A stretch of DNA of 64,000 nt from Symbiodinium natans. Its lineage: Eukaryota > Sar > Dinophyceae > Suessiales > Symbiodiniaceae. The translations under genes were made by a program, and so were the position numbers. The stretch is from contig CAJNDS010002136.1 of assembly GCA_905221605.1 (NCBI GenBank), positions 263,501 through 327,500 on the forward strand, written 5' to 3'. Shown here in pieces: positions 30,601 to 44,400 of this stretch (the stretch's first letter is position 1; each line of letters starts with the position of its first letter). The notes beneath the pieces were generated by a model, which saw only the letters and a list, made by a program, of their open reading frames with translations, had not been told where the DNA came from and made no database searches.

Positions 30601-33600
30601 GCTGGCAAGTTGCAATAGGGGGGGCGGAATTATCCCCCCCCCCCACCCCCCCCCAGCCACCCCACCCAAGAAACCGAAGGAAACCACGCGGCGAGATACG
30701 CGCCGCGCTCCAACTACCCTAACTACTCTAATTACCCGAAGTACCCTGATTTCCCGAATTACCCGAATAACCCTGAAACTCTTCTTTCCCTAGTTACCCG
30801 GAAGGGACTGTGGGCCGGGGGGGGGGGGGTGTTGCGGCAGGCTAAAGTCAAGTCCTCTCCGATGCTGCCAAGGGACGGTGGCATAGGCAGTGCCGGCGTT
30901 GCCTTTCACTGTGACCCATCCCACCTGCCGGGGCAGGCTCGGAGTTTCCAGGCTGAGGAAGGAGGGAGGGATGGGACGCTCATGTGCCCGAACCTCCCAG
31001 TGTGTATCCTGGGTTGAGGATCGAGGGCTCAGGCTTCGACCTTCGTGGAGTCATTGATCCTGCCCCTAAACAAATTAGGGGTTAGGGTTTAAGGTTTAGG
31101 GTTTAGGGTGTGCAAAATTCATACCCATAGCCTTGCTGCGGCAAGGGAACTTCTAGCAGCTCCGCAACTGCTCGCAAGAAATCTGGTTCGAAGAGTCTTC
31201 ACAGAACAAGCTATAGGGGCCTGAATATTTAGAATAGGGTTTGTGGGGCATGCGGACCGAAGTCTGTGCGATGAAGGTGAAACAGAGTGTTTTGAACAGT
31301 CACAAGAATATCATTCAAGACTCATACTTTAGAGGATGAAGACTAGATTTTTTTTTGGGGGGGGTTATATAGTATGATAACAGAAAGACCCTGAGGGAAT
31401 GTTGTTAGTAATTATTCCGACCCCTATATTACGCGTGAAATCCCGATGCTTGGATTTTATGGCTTTGCAGGGCTTTGAGTTTTCAGGTGCTTTAAGAACG
31501 GCAGAAACAGAACGGCGGATCTGCTTGTGCAGCTTGATTCTGGGCCCTTATAAAAGTTACACCTCTGATGGTCTGCTTCAGCACTCTGCCCCAAGCAACT
31601 CACATCTTTCGTTCTTGCTGCGGAAAACCTAGCCCGAGGAACCCTAAACCCTAAACCCTAAACCCTAAACCCTAAACCCATCGCCCTCAGGCCTCTGCAT
31701 CCTCCAAGGTCTTGCCCTTCACCCGGGTAACGCCTGAGTCCTGGACGAGAGAATAAGGGTTCCTAGGATGGAGGGTTTAGGGTTTAGGGTTTAGGGTTTA
31801 GGGTTTAGGGTTAGGGTTAGGGTTTAGGGTTTAGGGTTTAGGGTTTAGGGTTTAGGGTTTAGGGTTTAGGGTTTAGGGTTAGGTTTAGGGTTTAGGGTTT
31901 AGGGTTTAGGGTTTAGGGTTTAGGGTTTAGGGTTTAGGGTTTAGGGTTTAGGGTTTAGGGTTTAGGGTTTAGGGTTTAGGGTTTAGGGTTTAGGGTTTAG
32001 GGTTTAGGGCCAGGGTCACAAACCCGAAGCTGGGATTGGCCCTGAAAAGGGTTTAGGGTTTAGGGTTTAGGGTTGAGGACGAGAGAAAGGGTTCCTGGGA
32101 TGGCCCTGAATCAAGGGGTATAAGGAGGGACCCCTAGAAGGGACCCTTCTTCCCCTATGTAACCCCCATATTTACTGTATATAGTCCGTATCTAGCTAAG
32201 TAGCCCCTAAATAAACCCTAAATTAAGGCTAAGGTGCCTTATAAGGGTCCCTCCTTCAGTCCCTTCGCTGAAAACCCTCGGAAAAATTCCTGAATATGAT
32301 CCTCGTGAACACCGCAAGGGAAAACATAGATGTCCCAAGGGACTACCTGGATTCGGGCTTCTGGTATAGGGCCTCGATCGAAGGCCAGCCGAAATATCGA
32401 ACGTCCTTCAACCCGTTCAATGCTAGCCCCTTGCACCCTTGAGAATCCGACAGCCGTCACCAACTGAAACCTAGAACCTCATGACCCATGCATGGCGACA
32501 CGGCGGATTCTTCAGATGGTGGGGCCCGCCTAGAAGCACAACTTTTGAAGCGGAACGGGCTTGAGCTGAGAACCCTTCAGGAGAGGCCCCCCCAAAGCTC
32601 AGATGATCCGATCGCATACGCTCCTCCTAGAACGCCTAAACCCATGACACCCTGAAGAATCAAAGCTATGGTCCTACCCCTCCACCCCCTTCCCCCAGCC
32701 ATTCCCCCAACACGGCCTCCTGAACCACGGGGCCCTCCTCCACGGCAAAAAGGTCGCCCACTTGCAGCTTCTTGATGATCTCGAGAGTTGTGGCTTGTGA
32801 GAGAATTTTCGGCTCTGTTGGGCGGGCTTAGAGGGCCAGGTGAGGCAGGTTTTTGAGGCCTGTGTTGTTTGAGAGGATTTAGGTTGTTGACTTCACTTCG
32901 CCACTATTGCCCCAACATCGCAAGACCTCCTAATTTCTTGTAAACTGTTAAACTAAAAGCTCCAATCCAAACCTCCCAAGGCCCTGAACCACCACAAGCC
33001 CAAATCCCAAACTCTGAAGCCCCAAGCGTTGAAACCCCACCCAAGATGGCAGGGAGATGGGGTCCAGAGTTGAGACCCCCGCCAGCAAGAAAGGCGGTAC
33101 TCCTCTATAACCTCCTCTCGCGCCCGGCCCGCCTTGCAGTCCTTGATGTCCAGGTTGTCTGTAATCGCAACCTCCACAATTGTGGGCTTAAGGTTTCTGG
33201 GGGGAACAGATGGTTTTTTCTTCCTGGTTTTGAATGCTTGGATGGCTTGTTTGGCATGTTGCGGGCGAGGGCTTAAGGCCAATGGCCTGAGGATGCAGGC
33301 TCCAGCTTTCGTAATAATGAAAAGAATGAAAATAATTTATATTCTGATAATAGTAACAATAATTCATGACAATAATAGGAAGCAGAATAATCAAAGACCT
33401 GCGCGTTTTGGATGTTGGGACGTTCGAGCTTCGTGTGGCCTCACATGTGCAGCACAGGGTTGAAGGCTTTAGGCTGCTTTGGCTCGCACTTTTGCTGCTA
33501 GGGCTTAGGGCTTAGGGCTTATATAGGGCTTAGGGCTTAGGGCGTAGGGCGTAGGTCGTAGGGCTTAGGGCTTAGGGCTTAGGGCTTAGGGTTTAGCTTC

Positions 33601-36600
33601 AACCCTCTACTTGACTACTGTCTTACCGTTGGTTAGAAGGGACTGATGGCATTAGGGCCCTATATGTACCCTTTCAGGGATTACATAGGGCCCTGTAGAT
33701 TCTGCCCTTTAAGGGATTATTTAGGGTGCCCCATTCCCCCCATGCCCCCATTCCCGACTAACCAACAGTAAACTGTCAGAAGCTGGACTCCTATGCCAAG
33801 TCATGGTCTGTTCGTTCTAAAGTCCGGCACCCAGGAGCGTGATACAGAGTCAACCTGAACCTCAATTTTCAGGGGATCTGCTAGCAGTCACCAGTCCCCT
33901 TCAACCCCAGGAAACCCAAGCACCTGATCAAGGATGGCCCTTCAGTCCCAGGGCCAACCTCCAGGTTGAGAAATGACCCTAAACCCTAAACCCTAAACCC
34001 TAAACCCTAAACCCTAAACCCTAAACCCTAAACCCTAAGCCCTGACGTTGCCCGGCTGCCCTGGCCGAGGCATCCGCCGTCGACACACAGGTGTAGAACT
34101 TGCCCTCGCCTTCGGCAAAAACAGTTCCCTGCCAGGGCTGATGAGTCTTGATGGAACGAGCCGGGGGTCTAGTAAAACCCTGAACCCTGAACCCTGAACC
34201 CTGAACCCTGAACCCTGAACCCTAAACCCTAAACCCTAAACCCTAAACCCTAAACCCCACCCAGGTCCTCAGGCTTCGTACAAGGGAACTCTTACGGATC
34301 CCTTATGACCCCACGTGACACTTTCATAACTTCCAGGCATCCCAACCTTCACATTACAACAGGGTTTTGGGAGTTATTATTGTATATTTACTATAGGGTT
34401 TAGGGTTTAGGGTTTAGGGTTTAGGGTTTAGGGGGGAGGGGGGTTATTATAGGGACGGGAAGACTATCAGCATCATTTAAATCGACCCCTATAGTATTCG
34501 CAAGGCTAAGTATCGAGGTTTTGGTTGGGATGTTCCCCATGTATCGAGGTTTTGGCAAAAGGCAGGACCGCCCAGAATCCCAGGCCGAGGAAGGGAGGAG
34601 CTGGCAACTCAACAACCCTGAACCAAAAAACCTTCCCAAACCCCTAAACCCTAAACCCTAAATCCTAAACCCTAAACCCTAAACCCTAAACCCTAGATGG
34701 CCTAGATCCCTTGTGTTTCCGCCTTCAGTTAGGGGGGCCATGCCGCCTGCTTGTCCCGGATGCTCAGCCAGCCGGTTGCTTTGTCTGACAGAGCCTGAAG
34801 ACAGTTCGACTCGCCGGTGTGAGGGTTGTTCTGGGGAATCACAATTGGGGTTTAGGGTTTAGGGTTTAGGGTTTAGGGTTTAGGGTTTAGGGTTTAGGGT
34901 TCCCCCAATATAGACCCCCAAATACGGCAGTAGGATCCCCCCTTATAACAAGGACACCAATAAGGTACCCCTGATGTCGTAAACCCCCTCATAGCTCCCG
35001 TCCCAAGACCCAACTAGCAGGCGATCTTTCAAAGATGGGGTCGAGGTACAAGGACGAAGCCTTGGAAGAGGTTGGGGTTTGAGAGTCTGCGGAAAGAGCG
35101 AGACCAACAAACCGGTAGAGGACCGAGCTTTCGATGGGTTGCCGTTAGGCTCCGCTCATGATACCATAAGCTGTACAGAGGGTTTAGGGTTTAGGGTTTT
35201 AGGGTTTAGAAGCCATGTATATGTCCTGGCCTATCCCCACAACCCTGAACAGTAAAGCAACCCCTTCAGGCGAAAACGCACATCCCGCCGTACCCTTTGC
35301 CTGGCACTTCGCACGGAGTCCTGGTGGGAAGGTCTCCTCACGGGGGAAGCTTCCAACGGCGGGCGCAATGGAGTGAGGTTGCAGAAGTTTCTCACTCAAC
35401 TGAAGCCTATCAACCAATAAATCCCAAAAACCCTGGAAACCCTACGAATGAGAAGCTCATAATCAAACCCTAAACCCTAAACCCTAAAGCCTCTCGCAAA
35501 CACTGAACCCCTGAAGCGACCACCGGCGATTCTGAGTCCCGGCTCCTCAGTCACCAAACCCCAACTGCAACTCTCAGCTCAGCGATGCTGATGAGGCTTA
35601 GGGTTTAGGGTTTAGGGTTTAGGGTTTCGACGCTTAGGTCCAGAGTTTAGGCCCGGTGCTAGGTGGGAAGGGATAGGAGCAGATACCCTTCATCACGCTA
35701 ACAACCGGGACACACTCCTTCAAGCGTGGCCGCAGGTCGGCTTGAAAGACTACACCCTAAGCCCTCTACTCGGAGGTTCATGCACCCAGTTTTTCACCTT
35801 CTTAGGGCACTTCAGGGGCTCATAAGTGGGCTAGAAGCACAGTTCTAGCTGGTTAACAAGTAGTGCTCACGGCATCAGCGCCACGAGACTGTCGGTGGAA
35901 CGGGGCTTGAGGCTTCTCGACATTTGAGGGGTTGAGGGTTTAGGGTTTTGGGTTTAGAGTTTCGGGTTTAGGGCTAAGTCTTGAGAAATTCTGATTCTAG
36001 CCCAAGTACATTAAAGCATAGTACTCCAAGACCCAAATACTATAACCCTAAACCCCAAACCCCAAACCCTAAACCCTAAACCCTGAACCCTAAATCCTAA
36101 ACCCTAAACCCTAAATCCTAACCTGATGAGGTTCAGAGGTGTTGCGAAGTTTTCCGGCTCCTTCTTGGGTCCTTCCAGCATCTCCATGACCTGGCAGCAC
36201 AAAGGGGTTGAGGGTTTAGGGTTTAGGGTTTAGAGTTTGGGGTTTAGGGCGCTTGAGGTACTCAGGGCTTGGGCTTAGCGTTTAGGTTTAGGGTTCAATA
36301 GTTTTGGGTGTCTAAGTCTAAGGTGAGGGATTCGTTTTCAGAGGCCTCTGCTGTAAAACTTCTCCAGTCCAAGCTGAAAACCCTCAAGCATAGGCCCTTG
36401 AACCCTCCAACCCTAGACCCACAACCCTAATGTACTCCAAAACCCAAGTCCTTGAACAGGAAGGAACGCCCTCCTCCCCCCCATGGAGGATCTTGACCGA
36501 TGCTTGAAAGCCTCGAGCTCTTGATTGGGAGTCAAGCCAACATCTATCCATCCCCCCAGGAACCTCAACGCAGAGTTTAAGAGCCAACTAGTTAGGGTTT

Positions 36601-39600
36601 AGGGTCTAGGGTTGAGGTCTTAGGGTTTAGGGCTGAGGGTTTAGGGTTGAAGGTGTAGGGCCCATTGTTGTTTCATGGGGAAAAAAAGGGAGCCGGTGCC
36701 GGTGCAGGCCCCAGTAAATCCTAAAAAAATATAATCCTGGATCCCAAGCCCGAGATAGGTGCCTAAGCCTCGCAACCCTAAACCCTAAACCCTAAACCCT
36801 AAACCCTAAACCCTAAACCCTAAACCCTAACTCCTGAAGCAGCACCAACACAAAACTGAACGAACCGGCCTCACCGCTCTTCAGCATGCGGACTGCCTCG
36901 CCCTCGCCAACTTTGAAGCTGGGACCAAGTGGAACCTGAAATGAAGCGCTAGGGGATTTAGGGCTCTGAACCCTAAACCCTAAACCTTAAACCCTAACCT
37001 TAAACCCTAAGCCTTAAACCCTAAACCTTAAACCCTAAACCTGAAACCCTACACCTGAAACCCTAGACCTTAAATCCTAAACCGCCCGAAACCCTAAACC
37101 CTCCAGGGCTTTCGTATGTTGGGGCTTGGAGGTTGCGGATGTAGCGGAAAGGGGGATTTCGTGTGGAAGGTTTTGAGGACTGAGAGTCCTCCGCCCTAAA
37201 TCCCAAACCCTACACCCTACACCCTACACCCTAAACCCTAAACCCTAAACCCTAAACCCTAAACCCTAAACCCTAAACCCTAAACCCTAAACCCTGCACG
37301 GAGCAAGAACTCAGGGCTTACAAGGGGACTCCGACTTGACGGTTTTCAAGTTTAGGCTTTTCGGGGTGAGGGCGGCGTTGTTTCCCCGAGCCCTTGAGCC
37401 CTAAGGTCCGCGGTCTATAAGAGCGCCGCGTAGGGTTTAGGGTTTAGGGTTTAGGGTTTAGGGTTTAGGGTTTAGGGTTTAGGGTTTAGGGTTTAGGGTT
37501 TAGGGTTTAGGGTTTAGGGTTTAGGGTTAGGTTTAGGGTTTAGGGTTTAGGGTTTAGGGTTTAGGGTTTAGGGTTTAGGGTTTAGGGTTTAGGGTTTAGG
37601 GTTTAGGGTTTAGGGTTTAGGGTTTAGGGTTTAGGGTTTAGGGTTTAGGGTTTAGGGTTTAGGGTTTAGGGTTTTGGGTTTAGGGTTTAGGGTTTAGGGT
37701 TTAGGGTTAGGGTTTAGGCTTCAGGGGCATGCCGGCCTCCTCCGTCCCGCAGACGGTGTAGAATGGCTTCTCCGCCTCTTTGAGGAAGATAGAGCCCTGC
37801 ATGCAGGCAGGAATTCCAGAGCACTCCGGGAGCTAAACCCTAAACCCAAAACCCCAAACCCTAAAACCCAGCGGCTTGCAGTTGCGACTGCGCACTCTAC
37901 ATTCTACGAACCTTGCGTCCCCAACGCGTACGGTTCAAAAGGCTGTGTTTTAGGGTCTATAGGGTTTGGGGCTACATCGTGGAAGATTCAGGGCTCCCAC
38001 ATGCCGGATCTTGGCCCAGCATCCTGCATCAGCTGCCTGGCCCCGAACATCCGGAAGGTGGAGCCCTGGAAGAGCACGAATCACAAACCCGAAACCCTAA
38101 ACCCTACAGACCCTAAACCCTACAGACCCTAAACCCTACAGACCCTAAACCCTATAGACCCAACCCTAAACCCTAAACCCTAAACCCTAAACCCTAAACC
38201 CTAAACCCTAAACCCTTAACCCCAAACCCGAGCCCGTTGCGCCTGGTTGCCCTTGATGCTCAGCCAGCCCTCTGTGGAGTCGACAAGAGACCTGCGGCCG
38301 GGAGATTTTACGCTAAACCCCCTAAACCCTAACCCCTAAACCCTAAACCCTAAACCCTAAACCCTAAACCCTAAACTCTAAACCCTAAACCCTAAACCCA
38401 GGTTGTCTAGGGTTCGGAGATTTAAGCCTTTTTCTCAAAACCGTAAACATCAAACCCTAAGACACCGAGACCCTAAACCCAAACCCCATGCTGACATCTA
38501 TAGCCCAGATCCTGGCGTGACTTTCACACAAGCAAGCAACCCTGTAAACCCTAAACCCTCAACCCTCAACCCTCAACCCTAAACCCTAAACCCTAAACCC
38601 TGAGACCCCAAACCCTGCGCCTTCCGCGAACGCGGTTGACACCGAGCTTCTCATCGGACCGCGGCCCCTGTGCAAGCGGGAGAGCTGCCCATCTGGGCTG
38701 AGACGTTGGGTTCAGGGTTTAGGGTTTAGGGTTTAGGGTTTAGGGTTTAGGGTTTAGGGTTTAGGGTCTAGGGGACTTTAGGGAGAGCGACTTCAGGCTT
38801 GAACAGGGGAGTTGTGCCAACAAAGCGGTTGCTGATAATCAAAAACTGGGCCGGGCATCTTGCCCAAGTGCTTGTGTCGAAGGGTCAGAAAACGGGGCAC
38901 CACGGGAGGAAACGATGTGCCAAAGTTACCCCGAAAAATGCTGAGGAGATCTTGCTGTGAGCTCTTTTCAAATAAATCAGAGACCGCATGGTAGAGAGTC
39001 TCTTGAATTTTCAGCAGAGCTGGCTGAGAGGTTTTTTCCATTCAGCGCGAAAATCACAAGTTGGTAAGGCCTGAGCCGTCCGGAGCAAGTTCAAAACTGC
39101 GAGATCTTAATCTCCTGAGCCAGCCTCAGGCATCGATTCCTTGTTTTAAACTGAAGAAACCTGAACCAAATCCGGAAACGATGCCTCCCGAGCGTCATGT
39201 TGAGGGGTGCATTTAATGAATTCCCGTCGAGGGGTCTGCGGCCGAACTGTTGCATCTGTCCCTTTCTTGAATCCGAAGCTCCTGTTCATTCCTTTCCTCC
39301 AACGGAGGTGCTGGGTAAACCCTCTGTTTCAAAAGCCTCTTAGTTGTCCAGTACCTAGAGATTTGAAAGGTTAACCTTTGGGATTATAAGGGGAATATAT
39401 TTATATATATATATATATATATTAACCCAAAATGTTAAAGGTTACCTACTCTACTACTAAGGCCTGTTCTGAAAACATCTTCGCAAAAAGCGGTTGTTTC
39501 AAGATCCCTTTCTGAAACCGCTGAAAACGGGCAAGCCGCTCCGCGCCAAGTCAGTCCGTTCCGTTCTGTTGCTAACCCTAAACCCTAAACCCTAAACAGT

Positions 39601-41430
39601 TCCCCTTCATCGACGCCTGCCTTCCACGACAATGCATCGAGCCAGGCAATCTTCAAATGTTTGTCCCGTGCGCTTGGTTGTGGTTGCACCGCTCACACAA
39701 ACCGGGCTCGAACCCCAAACCCTGAACTTAACCCTAAACCCGAAACCCTAAACCTGACGAATTATCATAGGCACTCTGGAAACTCGCAGTTCCAGTTCTC
39801 AGTTCATCACCCGTGATCCCCCCAAATTAGTCCGAATTCCCTCCCCCCCCGCCGTCCCCGGTAGCCTCGAGAATCTCGAAGATTTCGTCTACATCGGCCT
39901 GCAGTGGGCTTGGGCTAGAGCAGGTCTGGTTCTGGGACTTCGGGTCATGGGGGCCTGTAGCCCTTTCTAGCTTTTAGGATTCAGGGTTTAGGGCCTTTCG
40001 AGTTTTCGTGGTCACCGAACCCTAAACCCTAAACCCTACACCCTAAACCCTAAACCCTAAACCCTCAAGCTTCAGTCTACTGGAAGTGCTGGCTGGGGGA
40101 GCCAGGTCTCAGCCAAGTGGATCTTTCTGAGCAAAACCGACGCCCTCGGGCGGACGGAATCTCATCCAAATGGGTGGTTGTCCAAATTGTGATCCCTTTT
40201 GGGGTACCCTAAATATAGGTGCCGTAGTAGAATAGGGATCCAAAAAGGGACCAGAATTTTGACAGCCACCCATATTATTCTGTATTGTTATGCCCCTCGA
40301 CACTACATAAAACGAAAGTTGTAGCCTGATCACCCCACACCTCGACTGCAGACCCCTCGACCTAGGCACAGGGTTACTGGGCCTCATGTCCAAAACACCC
40401 GGCAGGTGGGGAGGTGGGGTCCCCGAAACCCTAAACCCTAAACCCTAAACCCCAAACCCCAAACCCTAAACCCTAAACTCTAAACCCTAAACCCTAAACC
40501 CTAAACCCTAAACCCTAAACCCCAACCCTAAACCCTAAACCCAAAACCCGACTTCGACCAGCAACGAGCCTTTCTGAGCGTCTTGGCCTTGCAGGTCGAG
40601 CGGGGCTTCCAGAGATATCTTGTTACTAGTTGCTGAGTACCCTGGCCCCAAAAAGGGTTTAGGGTTTAGGGTTTAGGGTTTAGGGTTTAGGGTTTAGGGT
40701 TTAGGGGCTCATTCCTGGTTGCTGAGTACCCTGGCCCAAAAACAGGCTAACCTCTCAATTCTGGCTAGATGTTATATTTCTCCCCCAAAGGTCTTAAAGG
40801 TTATTTTACTCAGCTACTAAGTGTTTGAGGCTGAGGACCTGGAGGAAACTGTGGAATGTGCAGAGCTCACAATCTTATGGACCAGGATACCCTACACCCT
40901 AAACCCTAAACCCTAAACCCTAAACCCTAAACCTAGTAGACTCGGGGCCCCAGAGTTCCCAAACAGCAACATCCCAGCTACGGCGCAGCAATACTTGCAG
41001 CTCAAGCCCCAAACTCTACGAGGGTTTAGGGTTTAGGGTTTAGGGTCTAGGGTTTAGGGTTTAGGGTTTAGGGGACATTTCTGCACACCGAGTCCTGAGT
41101 CACAAGGGCTCAGGGACTTGGGGCTTGGGGAGTTTGGTTTAGGGTGTAGGGTTTGGGGTTTAGTGTTTAGGGTTTAAGGATTTAGTTGAAACGTAGAGTG
41201 ATTTAGCATGCCGGCCTTGCTAATCTCGAACTCTGAGGTGATGGCGATGACCTCCGCGCCAAGACGATGGGCTTTCGGCTTTATGAGGGCCGTTTTTTGT
41301 CGAAGGTTTGGGGTTGGGATGTTCCCCCCTTATGCGAACAGCTCCTTAATAGGGATTATGGTATTCCCCTGTTCTTTTAAGAACTGTTATTCTCAGGGGG
41401 AACATCGGGGGAGGCGGGGGGGAGGGGGTA

Positions 41431-41462
<32 letters not shown>

Positions 41463-44400
41463 GGAGCTGAACTCTGAAAAAACAAACCTGTGCCTTGCGC
41501 TCTAAACCCTAAGGCAATACAACCCCAAACCCAAAGATTCCGAAGTAACAAAAAGCTGTGACCGCCCCCGAGCCCGCTTTAGGCCTGAAGGCTTAGGGAT
41601 TTAGTCTTCCTCAAAGCCTTATTTGGAGGAGATTCCCTCGCAAAGCCCCACTTGCAAAGCCCCGGCAACTGAAAACCCTGACACCTGAGAGGTCCCGAAA
41701 CCGCGGGGCTCCGCCAAGCCTGAACTTCCCGAGACCCTCTAGGGGCCACAGGGCGAGCTCAGGGCTTCAAAGTCGTTCAGGGTTTAGGGTTTAGGGGGTT
41801 TATAGGGTTTATAGGGTTTATAGGGTTTATAGGGTTTATAGGGTTTAGGGTTTAGGGTTGAAGACTTTGTAGGACTCTGCGCACTGTGCCTCTCAGACAA
41901 ACCTGCCACGACTGCATCTATATGGCACTTCTTCGAGTGCACTGCCCCCGGCCCGTGGAGATCTCTACAAAGCCACGCAGTGCCCTTCATGAAAACTGAG
42001 CTGTCTGCCTACAACGCCACCTCTGTCCCTCATTGGCTTAGATGGGGAGAGGCATGTTCTTATTGTGACACATTGAAGCTGAGCCATCTGCGGACGTCAC
42101 CACGTAGTATCGCTGGACAAAGCCCAAGAAGCTTCGCTTGCTGATGGTGGGCGCCTGTTCATCTAGTCAAGCATGTAAGGCTTCAGGCGTTCCGCAGGCA
42201 TGAGGCCTAAACTGCGTCATGCTGATGAGGGCTGAGATTGAGCCCGCCTGCAGTCATGATTAGCGCATGCTCTGTGCATTGTGGGCTTGGCCTCAATCTT
42301 GCGGCACACGAGTTTCGCATGCTCCTCGGCAATCTCAAGGCTTTTGATGGCAAGCAAGCCTCAGCCGGTGTGCAGTTCAAAACACAGGCTTCAGGGGTCG
42401 ACGGATTTGAGGGTTTCTGGGCTATGGAACTTGAGGTTCTGAACCGAAGGACTCAAGGGACCAAAGGAGGGACCCTTAGTGGTGACTTAGGGATTTAGGG
42501 GAAGATCCCTTAAAAACCGTTCACAGGCTAAACCCTAGACCCTAAACCCTAAACCCTACACCCCAAACCCCAAACCCTAAACCCCGACCTCTTGAATAAG
42601 AGCGGCCTTGCTAGCGGGCAGTCGATTTCATGGGTGGCGCACTTTTTGGAGCCAGAATCCCAAACCCTGTGAAACCTGCTTAGGGTTTAGGGTTCAGGGT
42701 TCAGGGTTCAGGGTTCAGGTGCCAACCCCAAAGCCTAAAGCCCTAGAATTCCCCCGAGCCTAAGCCCCAAAACGGCTGCGATGCATCGCAGATCTGGCCC
42801 TGCGGGTACCCGGTGAGCGCCGGGGTGCTGCAAGACGTCTATTTGCTTAAGAACCCCCCCCCCCCAAAAAAAAAAAAAAAGAAAATGATGATCCCTATAT
42901 CGCCCTTTTCAGGAAGATTCTTTTATCTTTTATGTATTTTTTTTTTTGGGGGGGGTTCTTAAGGAAATAGTTCAGGTTTTGAGTCTAGGGGTGACCGGTC
43001 TGTGGGGTGTTGAAGTTTGGGGTCTTGCGGTTGTGGTTGCGCTGTGAGGTTGTGGAGATCCAGTCTCGGAGCCGATGGACATGTCTTAGGGCTTTTTAGG
43101 GTTTTAGGGGGTTTAGGGTTTAGGGTTTGGGTTTAGGGTTTAGGGCTAGGGTTTAGGGCTTAGAGGGTTCAGGATAATCAGGGTTGAACGCAATCCGTGA
43201 GCACTGAGAGGTTCCCAGCATCTTGCCAAAAAGCGCGAGTATTTTCAAATGATTGTTATGATGTAGGTCAGCTTGAAACCCTATACCCTAAACCCTAAAC
43301 CCTAAACAAGTGGCCATGAATCAACCTTCAAGTTCATTCGGAATAAGCAGAAAAGAATTCCAAGCCGGCCAAAGTTGAATTCAAAGGCCACGCGGGACGG
43401 GACCAAAACTACCCGAAATTCTCCTGCCCTTCGGTCCCTGCACTCGCACTATTTGCGTAAGAACCCCCCAAAAAACATCAAATATTCTTCCTTATAAGGG
43501 CAATCTAGGGATTATTTTTTTACATTTGGGGGGGGGGGGGGTTCTTGTGCAAATAGTAGTAGATGCAGATGTCCTGCATGGACCGCACGGCCGGGGAATC
43601 CTAACCACGGGGGGTGAATGAAATTTTGCAGCCCTTCAGTGCCCTTAAACAAGAAGCCCTAAACCCCAATCCCAAATTCCTAAACAAACCCTAAACCCTC
43701 AACCCTGAGCCCTAAGCCCGAAACCCTAAGACCTAAACCCTAAACCCTACCTAAGCCCTAAACCCTAAGCCGTCCTCAGATCGTGCCTGGGTCCCGGGCG
43801 CTTGCAGAGCGCCTCGTGGGACAGCGTGCTGTTGCCTGCACACAAGTCTCTCTTAGGGTTTGGGGTTTAGGGTTTAGGGTTTAGGGTCTCTCTTCCCCGA
43901 CAAAGGTAGCTTCGGGTTGAAGGAGTTGAGTGAAGTTGGCTTCGGATGGAGAGATCTCAGCGCTCAGTTTCTGTTTCAGAGATCCGCATTGTGGATCCAA
44001 GCGCAACGAATTTCGGGGCCTTAATAATTGGCACAGGGTTTTGGGGGTTAGTACAGTGTATTTATATTGGGGCCATAATTCAGGGAGTACTATTTGTATT
44101 TCTTCTGGCCCCTATAGTACCTCAAGGCGCCAGGCAAGGCACACCCCTGCGTGGACAGGGTCAGCTCCCTTCTGCGCAGGGTTTCGGGCGAAGGGCCTCA
44201 AAACACCGTGAAAACTCTGAACCCTAAACCCTAAACCCTACAGTGCCCTAAAGCCGGCCTGCACCCGCCAACTCCACAAAGAGCTCTTCCGCACCGACCC
44301 CCTTCTCAGCCGCCTGGGGATTGAGAAGCCCTTGTGGGTGATTCTTCAGGGTTGAAGGTTTAGGGTTTGGGGTTTAGGGTTTAGGGTTTCGGGTTTCGGG

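Larger units (their letters stand above)
41010..43780. other. Intron between gene A exons 22 and 21
   Basis: Holds telomeric tracts, MITEs G and D and poly-G. The unique sequence 41860-42500 has a plus-strand frame without support. Confidence 0.4.

Noticed and set aside
42589-42606. 18-nt microexon (PLLFK-like) with AAG|G and GAG|GTCGGG
   Set aside because: Fits the phase between gene A exons 21 and 22, but is too short to support without transcripts.
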